From: an uncultured Psychroserpens sp.
Lineage (GTDB): Bacteria; Bacteroidota; Bacteroidia; Flavobacteriales; Flavobacteriaceae
Direction: 5' to 3'
Assembly: GCF_947492715.1 (NCBI RefSeq)
Contig: NZ_CANLNS010000001.1
Location: 930,001-994,000 of the forward strand
Length of the DNA stretch: 64,000 nt
This document shows, piece after piece, positions 1 to 8,381 of this stretch. The first letter of the stretch is position 1, and every line of letters starts with the position of its first letter. Below the pieces are notes generated by a model. That model had not been told where the DNA came from and ran no database searches. It worked only from the letters and a program-made list of their open reading frames with translations. Position numbers and translations under genes: made by a program.

Positions 1-934
1 CCCTTCTACCGCTTGCTCCACCACGCTCATAATCTGAGCCAGTTCCGGGTAAAGCTGCATAAGTTTTAACTTTAGTATTGTGAGCCATTTGACCAGAATA
101 GGTATGTACCATACCTCTAATTAAGAAGCCCTTCACTTCCAATAGTGTTCTAGAAAATCGTCTGGTATTAGTAGTACTTGGTGTTCTTGATCTAAAGAAA
201 AATAAGGGGTCGTAGGCAAAATTCCTATCTGCAAATTCTTGGGTAAAGGATAGGTCAAACGTATCAGTATCTAAATGTCTTCCATAGCGTTTTGCTCTAA
301 ATTGTGGTGAACGCAATACCTTCTGAATAACTTTTTTATAAAGTCTACTTGCCGCACAACCCCAAACCCATACATAAGCATTATTTGCAAAAGCATTTTT
401 ATAATATAACCATCTTGTGAAATCCATATTAATCACATTGGTATCTTTTCTTCGCCCGTCTTTATCCCATGGATCACGTGTTCTAGATTGTGACCCATTG
501 GTCTTAAACTCGTCTCTTTCAAATGTATTGACAAGTACGGGGCCTCCCCTCCAGCCATGACCTAAAACAGAAAATTCATAAACCGTTCCTGGTTCGTTTT
601 TTCCTATGTTTTGAATATATGAATAAGCATCAGTAATAGATATCACGTTGGTGTTGGCCTGAATAAACTTTCGTTCTTCCGAATAATGTGTCGCATCATC
701 TATGGCATCAAAACTGTCATTTTCCAGAGTCCAATGTATAGCGCCATTATTTACTGTACCTTTATCTACACGTCCATGACGAACATCAAATAAAATAAAA
801 TTCACGTTAGGATCTGTGCGCCAAGCACGATGTTGTCTTATTAAAAACGCCGCTCTTCTTTTTGCAATGGTCGCAATATTAGTTCTCCCATTGTGGTATT
901 CATATCCGGCAACTAAAATCACATACTTTTTCAT
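1..934 (-). CDS. Partial protein of unknown family with a caspase-like (clan CD) His/Cys signature; C-terminus off the window
   Basis: The frame is open from the ATG at 934 to the window edge, giving about 311 residues, so the C-terminus is missing. There is no signal peptide. Seen in the sequence: a hydrophobic strand ending in His126-Gly127 (FSVLGHGW) and, about 66 residues later, a strand ending in Gly192-Cys193 (AYVWVWGCAAS). Known of the family: clan CD peptidases (caspases, metacaspases, gingipain-like) place the catalytic His before Gly and the Cys after a hydrophobic strand and Ala/Gly. Inference: a caspase-fold peptidase or a relative. The N-terminal stretch VILVAGYEYHNGRTNIATIA also resembles the first strand of an alpha/beta fold. 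It is the last visible gene of the 17-kb operon, 7 bp after the two-TM protein. The family is not recognised; the coding call is firm, the peptidase call is tentative. Confidence 0.6.
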   Translation of the reverse strand, partial: MKKYVILVAGYEYHNGRTNIATIAKRRAAFLIRQHRAWRTDPNVNFILFDVRHGRVDKGTVNNGAIHWTLENDSFDAIDDATHYSEERKFIQANTNVISITDAYSYIQNIGKNEPGTVYEFSVLGHGWRGGPVLVNTFERDEFKTNGSQSRTRDPWDKDGRRKDTNVINMDFTRWLYYKNAFANNAYVWVWGCAASRLYKKVIQKVLRSPQFRAKRYGRHLDTDTFDLSFTQEFADRNFAYDPLFFFRSRTPSTTNTRRFSRTLLEVKGFLIRGMVHTYSGQMAHNTKVKTYAALPGTGSDYERGGASGRR

Positions 935-941
935 TATATAC

Positions 942-1496
942 TTATTGATCAATAACGGGCTGTAGTTCAGATAGATTTACTTTTTTTCCCACATCTTGTT
1001 TAAGTTTATCTTTAACTGAAGCATTTACTTCCTGAACTTTGTAAGTCTTAGGCATTGTCAATTTAGAATAGTCTACATATTTAGCAATAAGTGACGTGTC
1101 TAGTGTTATAGGGCCATTAAATCTAGGCGGTCTGGGAGGTCCTACTGGACTTGGATCTTTAGCATTATCTAACTTATAAGCAAGATCATTTAACGCATAC
1201 TCATATTTAGTGAGCATCGCCATTAACTTAGACATATCTACAGTTAGGTTATTTACTTCATCATTGAGTTCTTCATTTTTATTTGCAAGAGGCAAACTAA
1301 AAAATCCAACCACAAGAGTGGATAGTATCACTAAACCCATAAACATCCAAATTGTCTTAACGGCAATCTGTCTTGGCTCTTCTCTTTTTAACTCTGTTTT
1401 CATTAAATAATAGGTAAATCCTATCATCAACAATGCAAATCCCGACACACCATAACTTAAAAGTTTGCCGCCTAACATATCTACTACATTTTCCAT
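942..1496 (-). CDS. Two-TM membrane protein with coiled coil and Pro-rich linker, unknown function
   Basis: The protein has 184 residues and no cleavable signal. Two hydrophobic segments lie at about residues 14-32 and 47-67. They are followed by a predicted coiled coil (about 70-110, including NEELNDEVNNLTVDMSKLM) and a proline-rich hinge (SPVGPPRPPRFNGP) before a polar C-terminal tail of about 55 residues. The layout suggests a membrane anchor whose tail contacts a partner on one side of the inner membrane. It sits between the last giant paralogue (4-bp gap) and the caspase-like gene (7-bp gap). Because two endolysin-like enzymes lie upstream in the same operon, a holin-like or anchoring role is conceivable, but no family is recognised. 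Confidence 0.55.
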   Translation of the reverse strand: MENVVDMLGGKLLSYGVSGFALLMIGFTYYLMKTELKREEPRQIAVKTIWMFMGLVILSTLVVGFFSLPLANKNEELNDEVNNLTVDMSKLMAMLTKYEYALNDLAYKLDNAKDPSPVGPPRPPRFNGPITLDTSLIAKYVDYSKLTMPKTYKVQEVNASVKDKLKQDVGKKVNLSELQPVIDQ

Positions 1497-1500
1497 TTTT

Positions 1501-3825
1501 TTAAGGTTTTATTGTTATTTCTTTTGTTATCACTTCTTTAAATTTTCCTTTTTCTTTGTTTCCATTTATATAGCGTTTAATAACTCTCATAAATAAGGTT
1601 CCTTCGTCTTCTACAACAAAATCTATTGGACTTGGTTCTTCTTCATTTGTGAATTCGACATCATCTAAGACTATTATAGTACCATCCTCCTTTTCTAACT
1701 TAAACTCCATTCTAACATAATCTAGATCTTCGTTTTCTAAACCTGGCCCTTCCCAAGTCACGGTTAAAGTATTATCTTGTTTTTTCACTTTAGGCTTCAA
1801 TAAGAGCGGACCTCCTTTTGTTTTACCTTCTTCTAAATGGGTTAAATCTCCCTCTTTGGTAATCGCAGTGAATTTATAGTCAACCTCGTCGCCTTTATTA
1901 AGAACAGGAATTGTAATTTCTTCAAGTGTGAATTCTGGTTGTTTTGCTCTAAATAATTGACTAAATTCAAAATCATCATTAGGAGCTTTATAATTTATTT
2001 GTAACAATATTTCTAAATAGTCCTCTGTGTTTCCTGTAATTACAGGAATGATATGTGCGTTTTTAAATTCGAAAGGGTCAGCCACTATGGCTTCTTCATC
2101 AATGAGTGCAGCTGGGTTCTGTTTAAGCGTAGGACGTCCATCTAAAAAATGAAAATGACGTTCTTCTTCTATAGTAGCTTCATCATGCGGATGGGTTCTA
2201 ATTCTCCAAACTTCTTCCTTATTTGCATCTGAAAGCGTAAGTATCTCTTGATTAATTTGTTTTCCGTTTTGATCTTTCGTTTTTATATAAATATCTACAC
2301 CACCAACTTTGGTACTGTCTATGTTTCCGTATTTAAAAGTGAATGCCTTTAAAGGAGCTAGCACTTGAGGAATAATAATTAAGTCTTGTGATGTGCTAAA
2401 AATCACCTTACTAAAAATACTTACTGGTGAGCTCATATTATCTAAGTCATCACGATACGTAAATTTCACCTGATAATAATATCCTGCTGGTTCATCTGGT
2501 TCGGTAATCCAGGCAATATTGTGTTTTTCTTGATCGTCTTTCGTTGTCGTGTAACTTATTAATGGAACAGCATCGTTTGGAATAGCAAATCCTTCCGTTT
2601 GAGATACTGCATTTTTTCCATCTTTCTTTCTCCAAATAAGAACCTCGGCACTTAATAAATCATTGGTATCGTTTTCAAAATCATGAAGCATTTTTGTTTC
2701 TAAATGTTGCTCTCTCCATAAATCCCCAAAGGTGACGGTTTGTGTATAATTTTCTAAATCATCTTTAATCTGATTTCCCATTAACCAAAGATGTGATTGC
2801 GGATTATGCGTTTTTATAGTGGCAGATCTTTGACGGTAATCCACAAATATTTTCTTGTTATGAAATAGTTTTTTTCTTTGAAATTTATAAGCTACTCCAA
2901 TCAAAATGCCATCACCTGGAGTTGGGTTTGGTGCTCCATCTGGGAGGTCTGGAATTTCTGGAGACACGTAAGGCCTGAAAAGTTCTCGCATTACTTTATC
3001 TGTAAATTCCTTTACCATGTCATCTACCATTTTTTTCATATCGGCATCTACAACTTGAGATATGATATTTACTTTTATATCTCCATCTTCTATCAGTTTT
3101 TCTTTAATGAATTCAAATTCGGCCTTTGCCGAAACCGTAAGTTCTCCATATTTTATGGCCGCGCCTGCCGCTACCATATGAGATACTTTCGTATGACATC
3201 GATCTAAATCTGCTTCTATAGTCATGTCTAAAGCAGGACGCATAGCTTTAAGTTTTAAATCGTACAGCACGCCAGCTACAGAGCTTCGGTCTCCCTTTAA
3301 GGTTGCTGCAATTAAGCTCGCTCCTTTTCTATCTAATCTCACATTAAATACAGCCTTTAGATCACTACTAGATAATGAAGGTTTTTTAGATCCAATAACA
3401 CTCTCAACAAAGGACTCTTCGTTAATTAAATCTTCATTTTCAGTAGAGGCATCTAAAACAATTAAATCTATTGAGCCATCATACCATTCTGGTGGTGTGA
3501 AAATAAAATCTTCTTGTACTTTATATTCATCTATCAGTATTTGCCTAGCCTCTTGTAAATGTCTATCATTAGCAATACACTGTACACCTAACGACATTAT
3601 TGCTCCTGCAGAATCTTCTAGTTCTTCAAGTCCGCCTTTAATTGCTCTACCTTCTTTAAATATTTGCAGAAAAAAGTCGTAGGCTCGTTCCTGATCTGGA
3701 TTATCTGAGATGATTGGGGCTAACCCTACTTCGCTAGGTAAAAAGTATATAATATTTTCTTGCTCATGATCTCCATAGAACAAGATGTTTTTATATGTAC
3801 CATATGGTTTTGATAAATCTAACAT
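1501..3825 (-). CDS. Giant beta-rich operon paralogue (774 aa), unknown function
   Basis: This is a member of the paralogous set in this operon. The N-terminus carries the shared domain: a segment ending in ENIIYFLPSEVGLAPI (about residues 24-39), then WYDGSIDLIVLDAS (about 114-127), KKPSLSSSDLKAVFNVRL (about 147-164) and a YDL strand (about 188). A helical stretch at about 245-295 ends in MRELFRPY, where the paralogues have a similar LFxP motif. The C-terminal 400 residues look like successive Ig/FN3-like beta-sandwich units and end with the shared strand KTKGGPLLLKPK and a last domain containing LTVTWEGPG. There is no signal peptide or TM segment. The stop lies 4 bp before the membrane-protein gene and the start 2 bp after the previous paralogue, so co-translation is likely. 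Confidence 0.6.
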   Translation of the reverse strand: MLDLSKPYGTYKNILFYGDHEQENIIYFLPSEVGLAPIISDNPDQERAYDFFLQIFKEGRAIKGGLEELEDSAGAIMSLGVQCIANDRHLQEARQILIDEYKVQEDFIFTPPEWYDGSIDLIVLDASTENEDLINEESFVESVIGSKKPSLSSSDLKAVFNVRLDRKGASLIAATLKGDRSSVAGVLYDLKLKAMRPALDMTIEADLDRCHTKVSHMVAAGAAIKYGELTVSAKAEFEFIKEKLIEDGDIKVNIISQVVDADMKKMVDDMVKEFTDKVMRELFRPYVSPEIPDLPDGAPNPTPGDGILIGVAYKFQRKKLFHNKKIFVDYRQRSATIKTHNPQSHLWLMGNQIKDDLENYTQTVTFGDLWREQHLETKMLHDFENDTNDLLSAEVLIWRKKDGKNAVSQTEGFAIPNDAVPLISYTTTKDDQEKHNIAWITEPDEPAGYYYQVKFTYRDDLDNMSSPVSIFSKVIFSTSQDLIIIPQVLAPLKAFTFKYGNIDSTKVGGVDIYIKTKDQNGKQINQEILTLSDANKEEVWRIRTHPHDEATIEEERHFHFLDGRPTLKQNPAALIDEEAIVADPFEFKNAHIIPVITGNTEDYLEILLQINYKAPNDDFEFSQLFRAKQPEFTLEEITIPVLNKGDEVDYKFTAITKEGDLTHLEEGKTKGGPLLLKPKVKKQDNTLTVTWEGPGLENEDLDYVRMEFKLEKEDGTIIVLDDVEFTNEEEPSPIDFVVEDEGTLFMRVIKRYINGNKEKGKFKEVITKEITIKP

Positions 3826-3827
3826 AA

Positions 3828-6074
3828 TTACCAGATGTTTTCAGGAATGGTTATTTCTATTTGCTCAGAACTAGAGGTCTTCCAGTTTGATTTGTAACGG
3901 TCTCCGCTTTCACTTTTTACCTTTAATCTATACTTGTAATCAGTTGCAGAAGCGTCAATCATGTCATGAGTAAATGTGATGATATCTCCAACAGCATTAA
4001 ATTCTAACTTCTTAGAATCGTCTGAACTCATTTTAATGTTGTTCTCCTCGTCTTCGTACATTATTGTAAGACGAACTTCTTTAATCTCATAGTCTTCAAA
4101 GCTGGGCGCCTCAATGAGCTTTGCTTTTATTGTACGCTCAGGTTTAACGTTATCCTTTATCATTAAAATTGGTCCGTTATGTGCTTTCCAAGCACCTCTC
4201 CTAATTGTACCATCAACTGTAATTTCTGTAGCCTTATATTCTAAAACCTCTTTTGGAGTATCAAGACTTGTGACAACCGCCAAGCTATGTGTATTAAGGT
4301 CTTTAGTGAAATTAAACTTCTCTTGAATCCAAGTTTTTCTAGTATGCTCCCAAATACGGATTTCGGTAATTATCTTTGAAGTTTTTTCCCAATCAACTTT
4401 GCTCATTAATTCTACAGACCACTTATTTTCAAAGGGGTTAGGAATAAAGAAATTAAAGTCCTGATGATCATCTAAGTCTAAAACATATTCTTGAGATCCT
4501 TCGATGTAATAGATAATTTGCAGATCTATTTTAACGGGATGCAACTTACTATAAAGGAGTGATAATAGTTTTTGGTCTTTATCATCTTCCTTTAGTAAAA
4601 ACGACTGGCTCAAAATCTTTTTGTCAGTATCACGTTCTTTAACATGTATTGTACTTTCAATAAGGTGTGTGTTTTTAAAGATGGATGTATCATCTATTCC
4701 TATTTGAAGTTTTATATTTTCGAAATATTCGGTAGGATTAAAATATATAAACTCTGATGTTGTTTCCTTCCAATCTACTTCCATCTGAGCAGGCAAACCT
4801 GTTCCTTCATTATCTAAGTAAATTGTAGTTTTATAACTGTATTTATAGGTATTTGCATGCTGCCTTGTATACTTAAAAGTTCCTTTTACTAGTTCGGATT
4901 TATTAAATATAAAGGTGTGCTCATTTTCTTTTTCATTATTGGTTTCATCCCAAACAACACAATCTATTTTAACGGTTTTGATATTATCAATTTTAAACGT
5001 GTCCACTGCAATATCTACTGTTACAGTTTCAGTTCTAAATGGCATCTTATCTAACTTAATCCATTTAAGTCTATCTCCTAATCCTCCAACGTTTTCAATC
5101 ATACTAGATAGCAAAGCTTGAGGGTAAAATGGATACTTTTTAACCTTGCGTTCTCTAAGATCTACAATGAGTTCATTAGTTTGAACCTCATCGTTGTTTC
5201 TTAAAATGTAGTGTGACCCAGGAATGATTGAAGAATGAATCATACCCACAGCATGAGCTAATCGGTTTTCTATTTTTTTACTCGCACTCAATGGTGGCAC
5301 CGAAGGTTTAAACAAGCGTTTAATTGCTTCTGTTTTTAATTCATTTAATAATGTTTTTGAAGCATATTCTGTAACGTCTGGATCGAGTTCTTCAATTTCC
5401 ATTTCAACCAAACTGGTTTCTTTCAAATCGTCTAGAGTATTGCTAATTTCTTCTCTAAAGAATATGAGGTTCTTGACTTTCATATCTTCAAAGTGCTTGT
5501 AAATACGTTCCCATTTAATACGCATTCGCGCTTTAAATGTAGGAGCTATTCCGAGCATATTCAGTTCATAATACACGTGTCCTGCTACCACATCTTCATT
5601 CAAAGCAGAGACGAGTCGCTTAGCCTCTTCTCCAGATGTTTTAACAACTAATGCTGCTCTATTGTCACCAAATATTGATGGCGAAATTCCAGAACTCACA
5701 TACCAGTCTTTTGGGTCAGGTTCTTCTCCAGCCGATGCCAAAACCATATAAACTTTCCCATCTGTTACTGTTGCTGGAATAAGGCGTTTAGCATCCATTC
5801 CCCACTTTTCTTTAATTTGGAGTTTTGCGGTTTCTAAAATTTGCTCTGAGGCTTTTAAGGAAACTTCTAAAGATAAGCTCGTATCCATGACCTGATTAAT
5901 CTCTTGGTCTGTACTACTTTCTGGCAAAATTGTATATGCCGAAATTGCTGGTCCTTCTGCTTTTTCAACGATACAAGGCTGTATATTAACATAATAGAAT
6001 GTTTCAGAGTCTCTATCATCTCTAAAAATTGTGAGATTCCCCACGTCCATAAATGGTGGCTGATAACTTAACAT
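3828..6074 (-). CDS. Giant beta-rich operon paralogue (748 aa), unknown function
   Basis: Same architecture as its neighbours. The N-terminal strand IFRDDRDSETFYYVNIQP (about residues 16-33) corresponds to the D-x-N-x-FY-x-LP segment of the other copies. It is followed by TDGKVYMVLAS (about 105-115), SPSIFGDNRAALVVK (about 131-145) and a YELNMLG strand. An acidic helical region (about 205-255) ends at RLFKPSVPP. The C-terminal half contains repeated beta-sandwich-like blocks of the form V-x-V-Y-x-D followed by Y-K-Y and ends near AHNGPILMIKD plus one more unit. No signal peptide or TM helix is visible, and no catalytic motif is recognised. A structural or binding role is an inference from beta-richness only. 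Confidence 0.6.
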   Translation of the reverse strand: MLSYQPPFMDVGNLTIFRDDRDSETFYYVNIQPCIVEKAEGPAISAYTILPESSTDQEINQVMDTSLSLEVSLKASEQILETAKLQIKEKWGMDAKRLIPATVTDGKVYMVLASAGEEPDPKDWYVSSGISPSIFGDNRAALVVKTSGEEAKRLVSALNEDVVAGHVYYELNMLGIAPTFKARMRIKWERIYKHFEDMKVKNLIFFREEISNTLDDLKETSLVEMEIEELDPDVTEYASKTLLNELKTEAIKRLFKPSVPPLSASKKIENRLAHAVGMIHSSIIPGSHYILRNNDEVQTNELIVDLRERKVKKYPFYPQALLSSMIENVGGLGDRLKWIKLDKMPFRTETVTVDIAVDTFKIDNIKTVKIDCVVWDETNNEKENEHTFIFNKSELVKGTFKYTRQHANTYKYSYKTTIYLDNEGTGLPAQMEVDWKETTSEFIYFNPTEYFENIKLQIGIDDTSIFKNTHLIESTIHVKERDTDKKILSQSFLLKEDDKDQKLLSLLYSKLHPVKIDLQIIYYIEGSQEYVLDLDDHQDFNFFIPNPFENKWSVELMSKVDWEKTSKIITEIRIWEHTRKTWIQEKFNFTKDLNTHSLAVVTSLDTPKEVLEYKATEITVDGTIRRGAWKAHNGPILMIKDNVKPERTIKAKLIEAPSFEDYEIKEVRLTIMYEDEENNIKMSSDDSKKLEFNAVGDIITFTHDMIDASATDYKYRLKVKSESGDRYKSNWKTSSSEQIEITIPENIW

Positions 6075-6078
6075 GATA

Positions 6079-8358
6079 CTATGGATTTACGTCTTTAATG
6101 ATTAAAAATTTGCCTTTCCCTTCAAGGTTTTCAACTTCTATTTGATCTCCTTGTTCTGGATATAAAGTCAATGAATAATTGTACGAATCATGTCCTTCAT
6201 CAATTCTAGGAATAAACCAATTTAGTGGCTTTTGAGCGCTTTCTGAGTTAAGAAAAAATTGATGTCTTATATCTTGAGTCCCATTTTTGTAAGCCATTTC
6301 AAGGACAACATTCTGGTACTTTTCACCAATTTTTAATCGACTCACATCAATCCCAACTTGTAAAATAGGAAGTATTAATGTTTGATCTCCTGAACTATCA
6401 ACCCAACCACTTTTCGAAAATAAATTATCTCCTACAAGTTTATAGCGATATCTAAATTCTTGCATATCTCTATCTAATTGAACTAATTTAGCCGTTACTG
6501 GTTCCCAATCATCCTCGGCAGCAAGCTCCACTTTATCTTCACTTGTAAATTGATTGTTTTCATCTTTATACTGAAACTCTACAATGATTTTTTTCAAGCT
6601 CTGATCTGGCGACATTCCTAACTCGACATCTACTTCTAGGGTGTCTTCGTATGGATTTGGTGTAAATATATCTCCAGGTTGGTTTTGGGTGAAATAGTAT
6701 TTTTGAGATGGCATTTCTATGACTTTCCCATTTTTACTGAAATAGGTTACGGTATATTCTATAGGCGCATCAATATGCTTATAGATAGCACGCTCTAGTT
6801 TTTTGCCATCAACCTCTTCTGGTGTAAACAACAACGTTGTTTTAAAATGATCTGAATCGCTTTCATTTTTATAATTAATATCCACTTGAATATTAATTAC
6901 TTTATTATCTCCAGATAGTGAGTTTAACGTTGAATGTGGCTTAAAATTAGCAACCATCAATCCTACTTTTCCAACTTCAATATTTATTAATCCGTTGGTC
7001 TCTTTTACTGGTATAACTAGTGGCTCTGAAACCCCTTTAAAATACACCTCTGAGGTGTATTTTACGACGGCATCGTCTTTTTTAGGTCGTCTAAACAGCC
7101 ATTTATTTTTAGTGGTATTTTTATCAAACAACCACGATTTTGATTCTTCAGCCGAAGGATACTCCGATATTACTTTTACTGACGATACGAATGGTGCTTC
7201 TTCCCATGGCGCATTTACTTGTAATGGGATTTCAACGGTTCCAACAATATCATCTGCCAAATCAACCACCTTAGTAATATTCTTTTTGTTAGCTTCAGAA
7301 ACACCTTCTAAAAAGTTCATAATCGTTGCTTGAGGTGCCATTTTCCATTCCACCACATCACGCTGAGTAAAACGAAGTTCAACAAACGATTTTACCTCTT
7401 CCTTCATCAGTTCAATCATAGAGGTTTTGCGTTCCTCCTGAGTCATACCATGAATTCGAGATTTAATAATTTCTTTTACTTTTTCTTCGATTAGTTTAAT
7501 GGCCATATCTCTCAACTCACTTACATGCTCGTCTGATATTTCGGTAGAACCTTTTTTAATTTCAATATTCAAAAGCCCTTCTTCTGTCATTGTTTCTACA
7601 ACACTTGAAACATCTATACGTTCTACATCTGCATCTGAACAACCTTGATCTTGATTTTTCCAAACGCGGTCTACTTTTCTATCAATTTGTGATGTTTGCG
7701 TAGATCCTGCCCAAGCTCTTATTTCTAAACTTGGTAAGCGTAGTCTAAACTTTAAATCGTATCGCGTACTTATAGCCTTATCGCCTTGCTGCAATGCTTT
7801 ATACCAAACAGCTGCTCCGTCTGGACTTAAACGAATGGCAAAGGCAGCATTATTATCGCCAATTAAACTTGCTGGTCCTCCTGCAGATGACCAAGACACC
7901 AAACCACCTTCTTTCTCTTCAAGAAGTGTCACAGTACCATCGGTATACTCTAAAGCCCCAAACGTAATTTCTCCTACTCGAGGCACATCTGGCTCAGGGA
8001 CTCTATCCTCGCCTCTGGCCCGAGCAATTAAGCCCAAACGTTCTTTTTCTAATTTTACAATTTCACGTCGGCGTTGTTGTTGTATTTTCATACTTTTCAA
8101 CTTTGCTGCCGCTTTTCTTTTTTCCTCTTCGGAAATCCCTAGGTTAATATCAAAATTGATATATCCTCCAGCTAAGCCTGCTGTAGAATTATCTGCACCA
8201 TCTGCTTTATCTGTCCAAAACAGGCCATTAAAAATAGGCATATCACCATCCATTCTAATCTGTGGTGTTGAACGCGCTAGGTAAAACATATTTGGGTTCT
8301 CATCGTCTGGATATGCAATGATATCGTCGAGTACTGTTATTTGTGGTAAAGTTGTCAT
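6079..8358 (-). CDS. Giant beta-rich operon paralogue (759 aa), unknown function
   Basis: The N-terminal shared domain reads IIAYPDDENPNMFYLARSTP (about residues 13-32). Its ARSTP also occurs in the 850-residue copy (ALRSTP), suggesting these two are closer relatives. A charged helix (about 80-125, rich in K/R/E) interrupts the domain before YTDGTVTLLEE, GDNNAAFAIRLSPDGAA and RYDLKFRLRLP. A second helical block, including EEKVKEIIKSRIHG, precedes the C-terminal beta-rich repeats; the protein ends at GKGKFLIIKDVNP, matching the GG-x-L-x-L strand near the end of the other copies. There is no export signal. It is followed after 4 bp by the next paralogue. Confidence 0.6.
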   Translation of the reverse strand: MTTLPQITVLDDIIAYPDDENPNMFYLARSTPQIRMDGDMPIFNGLFWTDKADGADNSTAGLAGGYINFDINLGISEEEKRKAAAKLKSMKIQQQRRREIVKLEKERLGLIARARGEDRVPEPDVPRVGEITFGALEYTDGTVTLLEEKEGGLVSWSSAGGPASLIGDNNAAFAIRLSPDGAAVWYKALQQGDKAISTRYDLKFRLRLPSLEIRAWAGSTQTSQIDRKVDRVWKNQDQGCSDADVERIDVSSVVETMTEEGLLNIEIKKGSTEISDEHVSELRDMAIKLIEEKVKEIIKSRIHGMTQEERKTSMIELMKEEVKSFVELRFTQRDVVEWKMAPQATIMNFLEGVSEANKKNITKVVDLADDIVGTVEIPLQVNAPWEEAPFVSSVKVISEYPSAEESKSWLFDKNTTKNKWLFRRPKKDDAVVKYTSEVYFKGVSEPLVIPVKETNGLINIEVGKVGLMVANFKPHSTLNSLSGDNKVINIQVDINYKNESDSDHFKTTLLFTPEEVDGKKLERAIYKHIDAPIEYTVTYFSKNGKVIEMPSQKYYFTQNQPGDIFTPNPYEDTLEVDVELGMSPDQSLKKIIVEFQYKDENNQFTSEDKVELAAEDDWEPVTAKLVQLDRDMQEFRYRYKLVGDNLFSKSGWVDSSGDQTLILPILQVGIDVSRLKIGEKYQNVVLEMAYKNGTQDIRHQFFLNSESAQKPLNWFIPRIDEGHDSYNYSLTLYPEQGDQIEVENLEGKGKFLIIKDVNP

Positions 8359-8381
8359 ATCTAATGTTTTTTGTTTATCGT

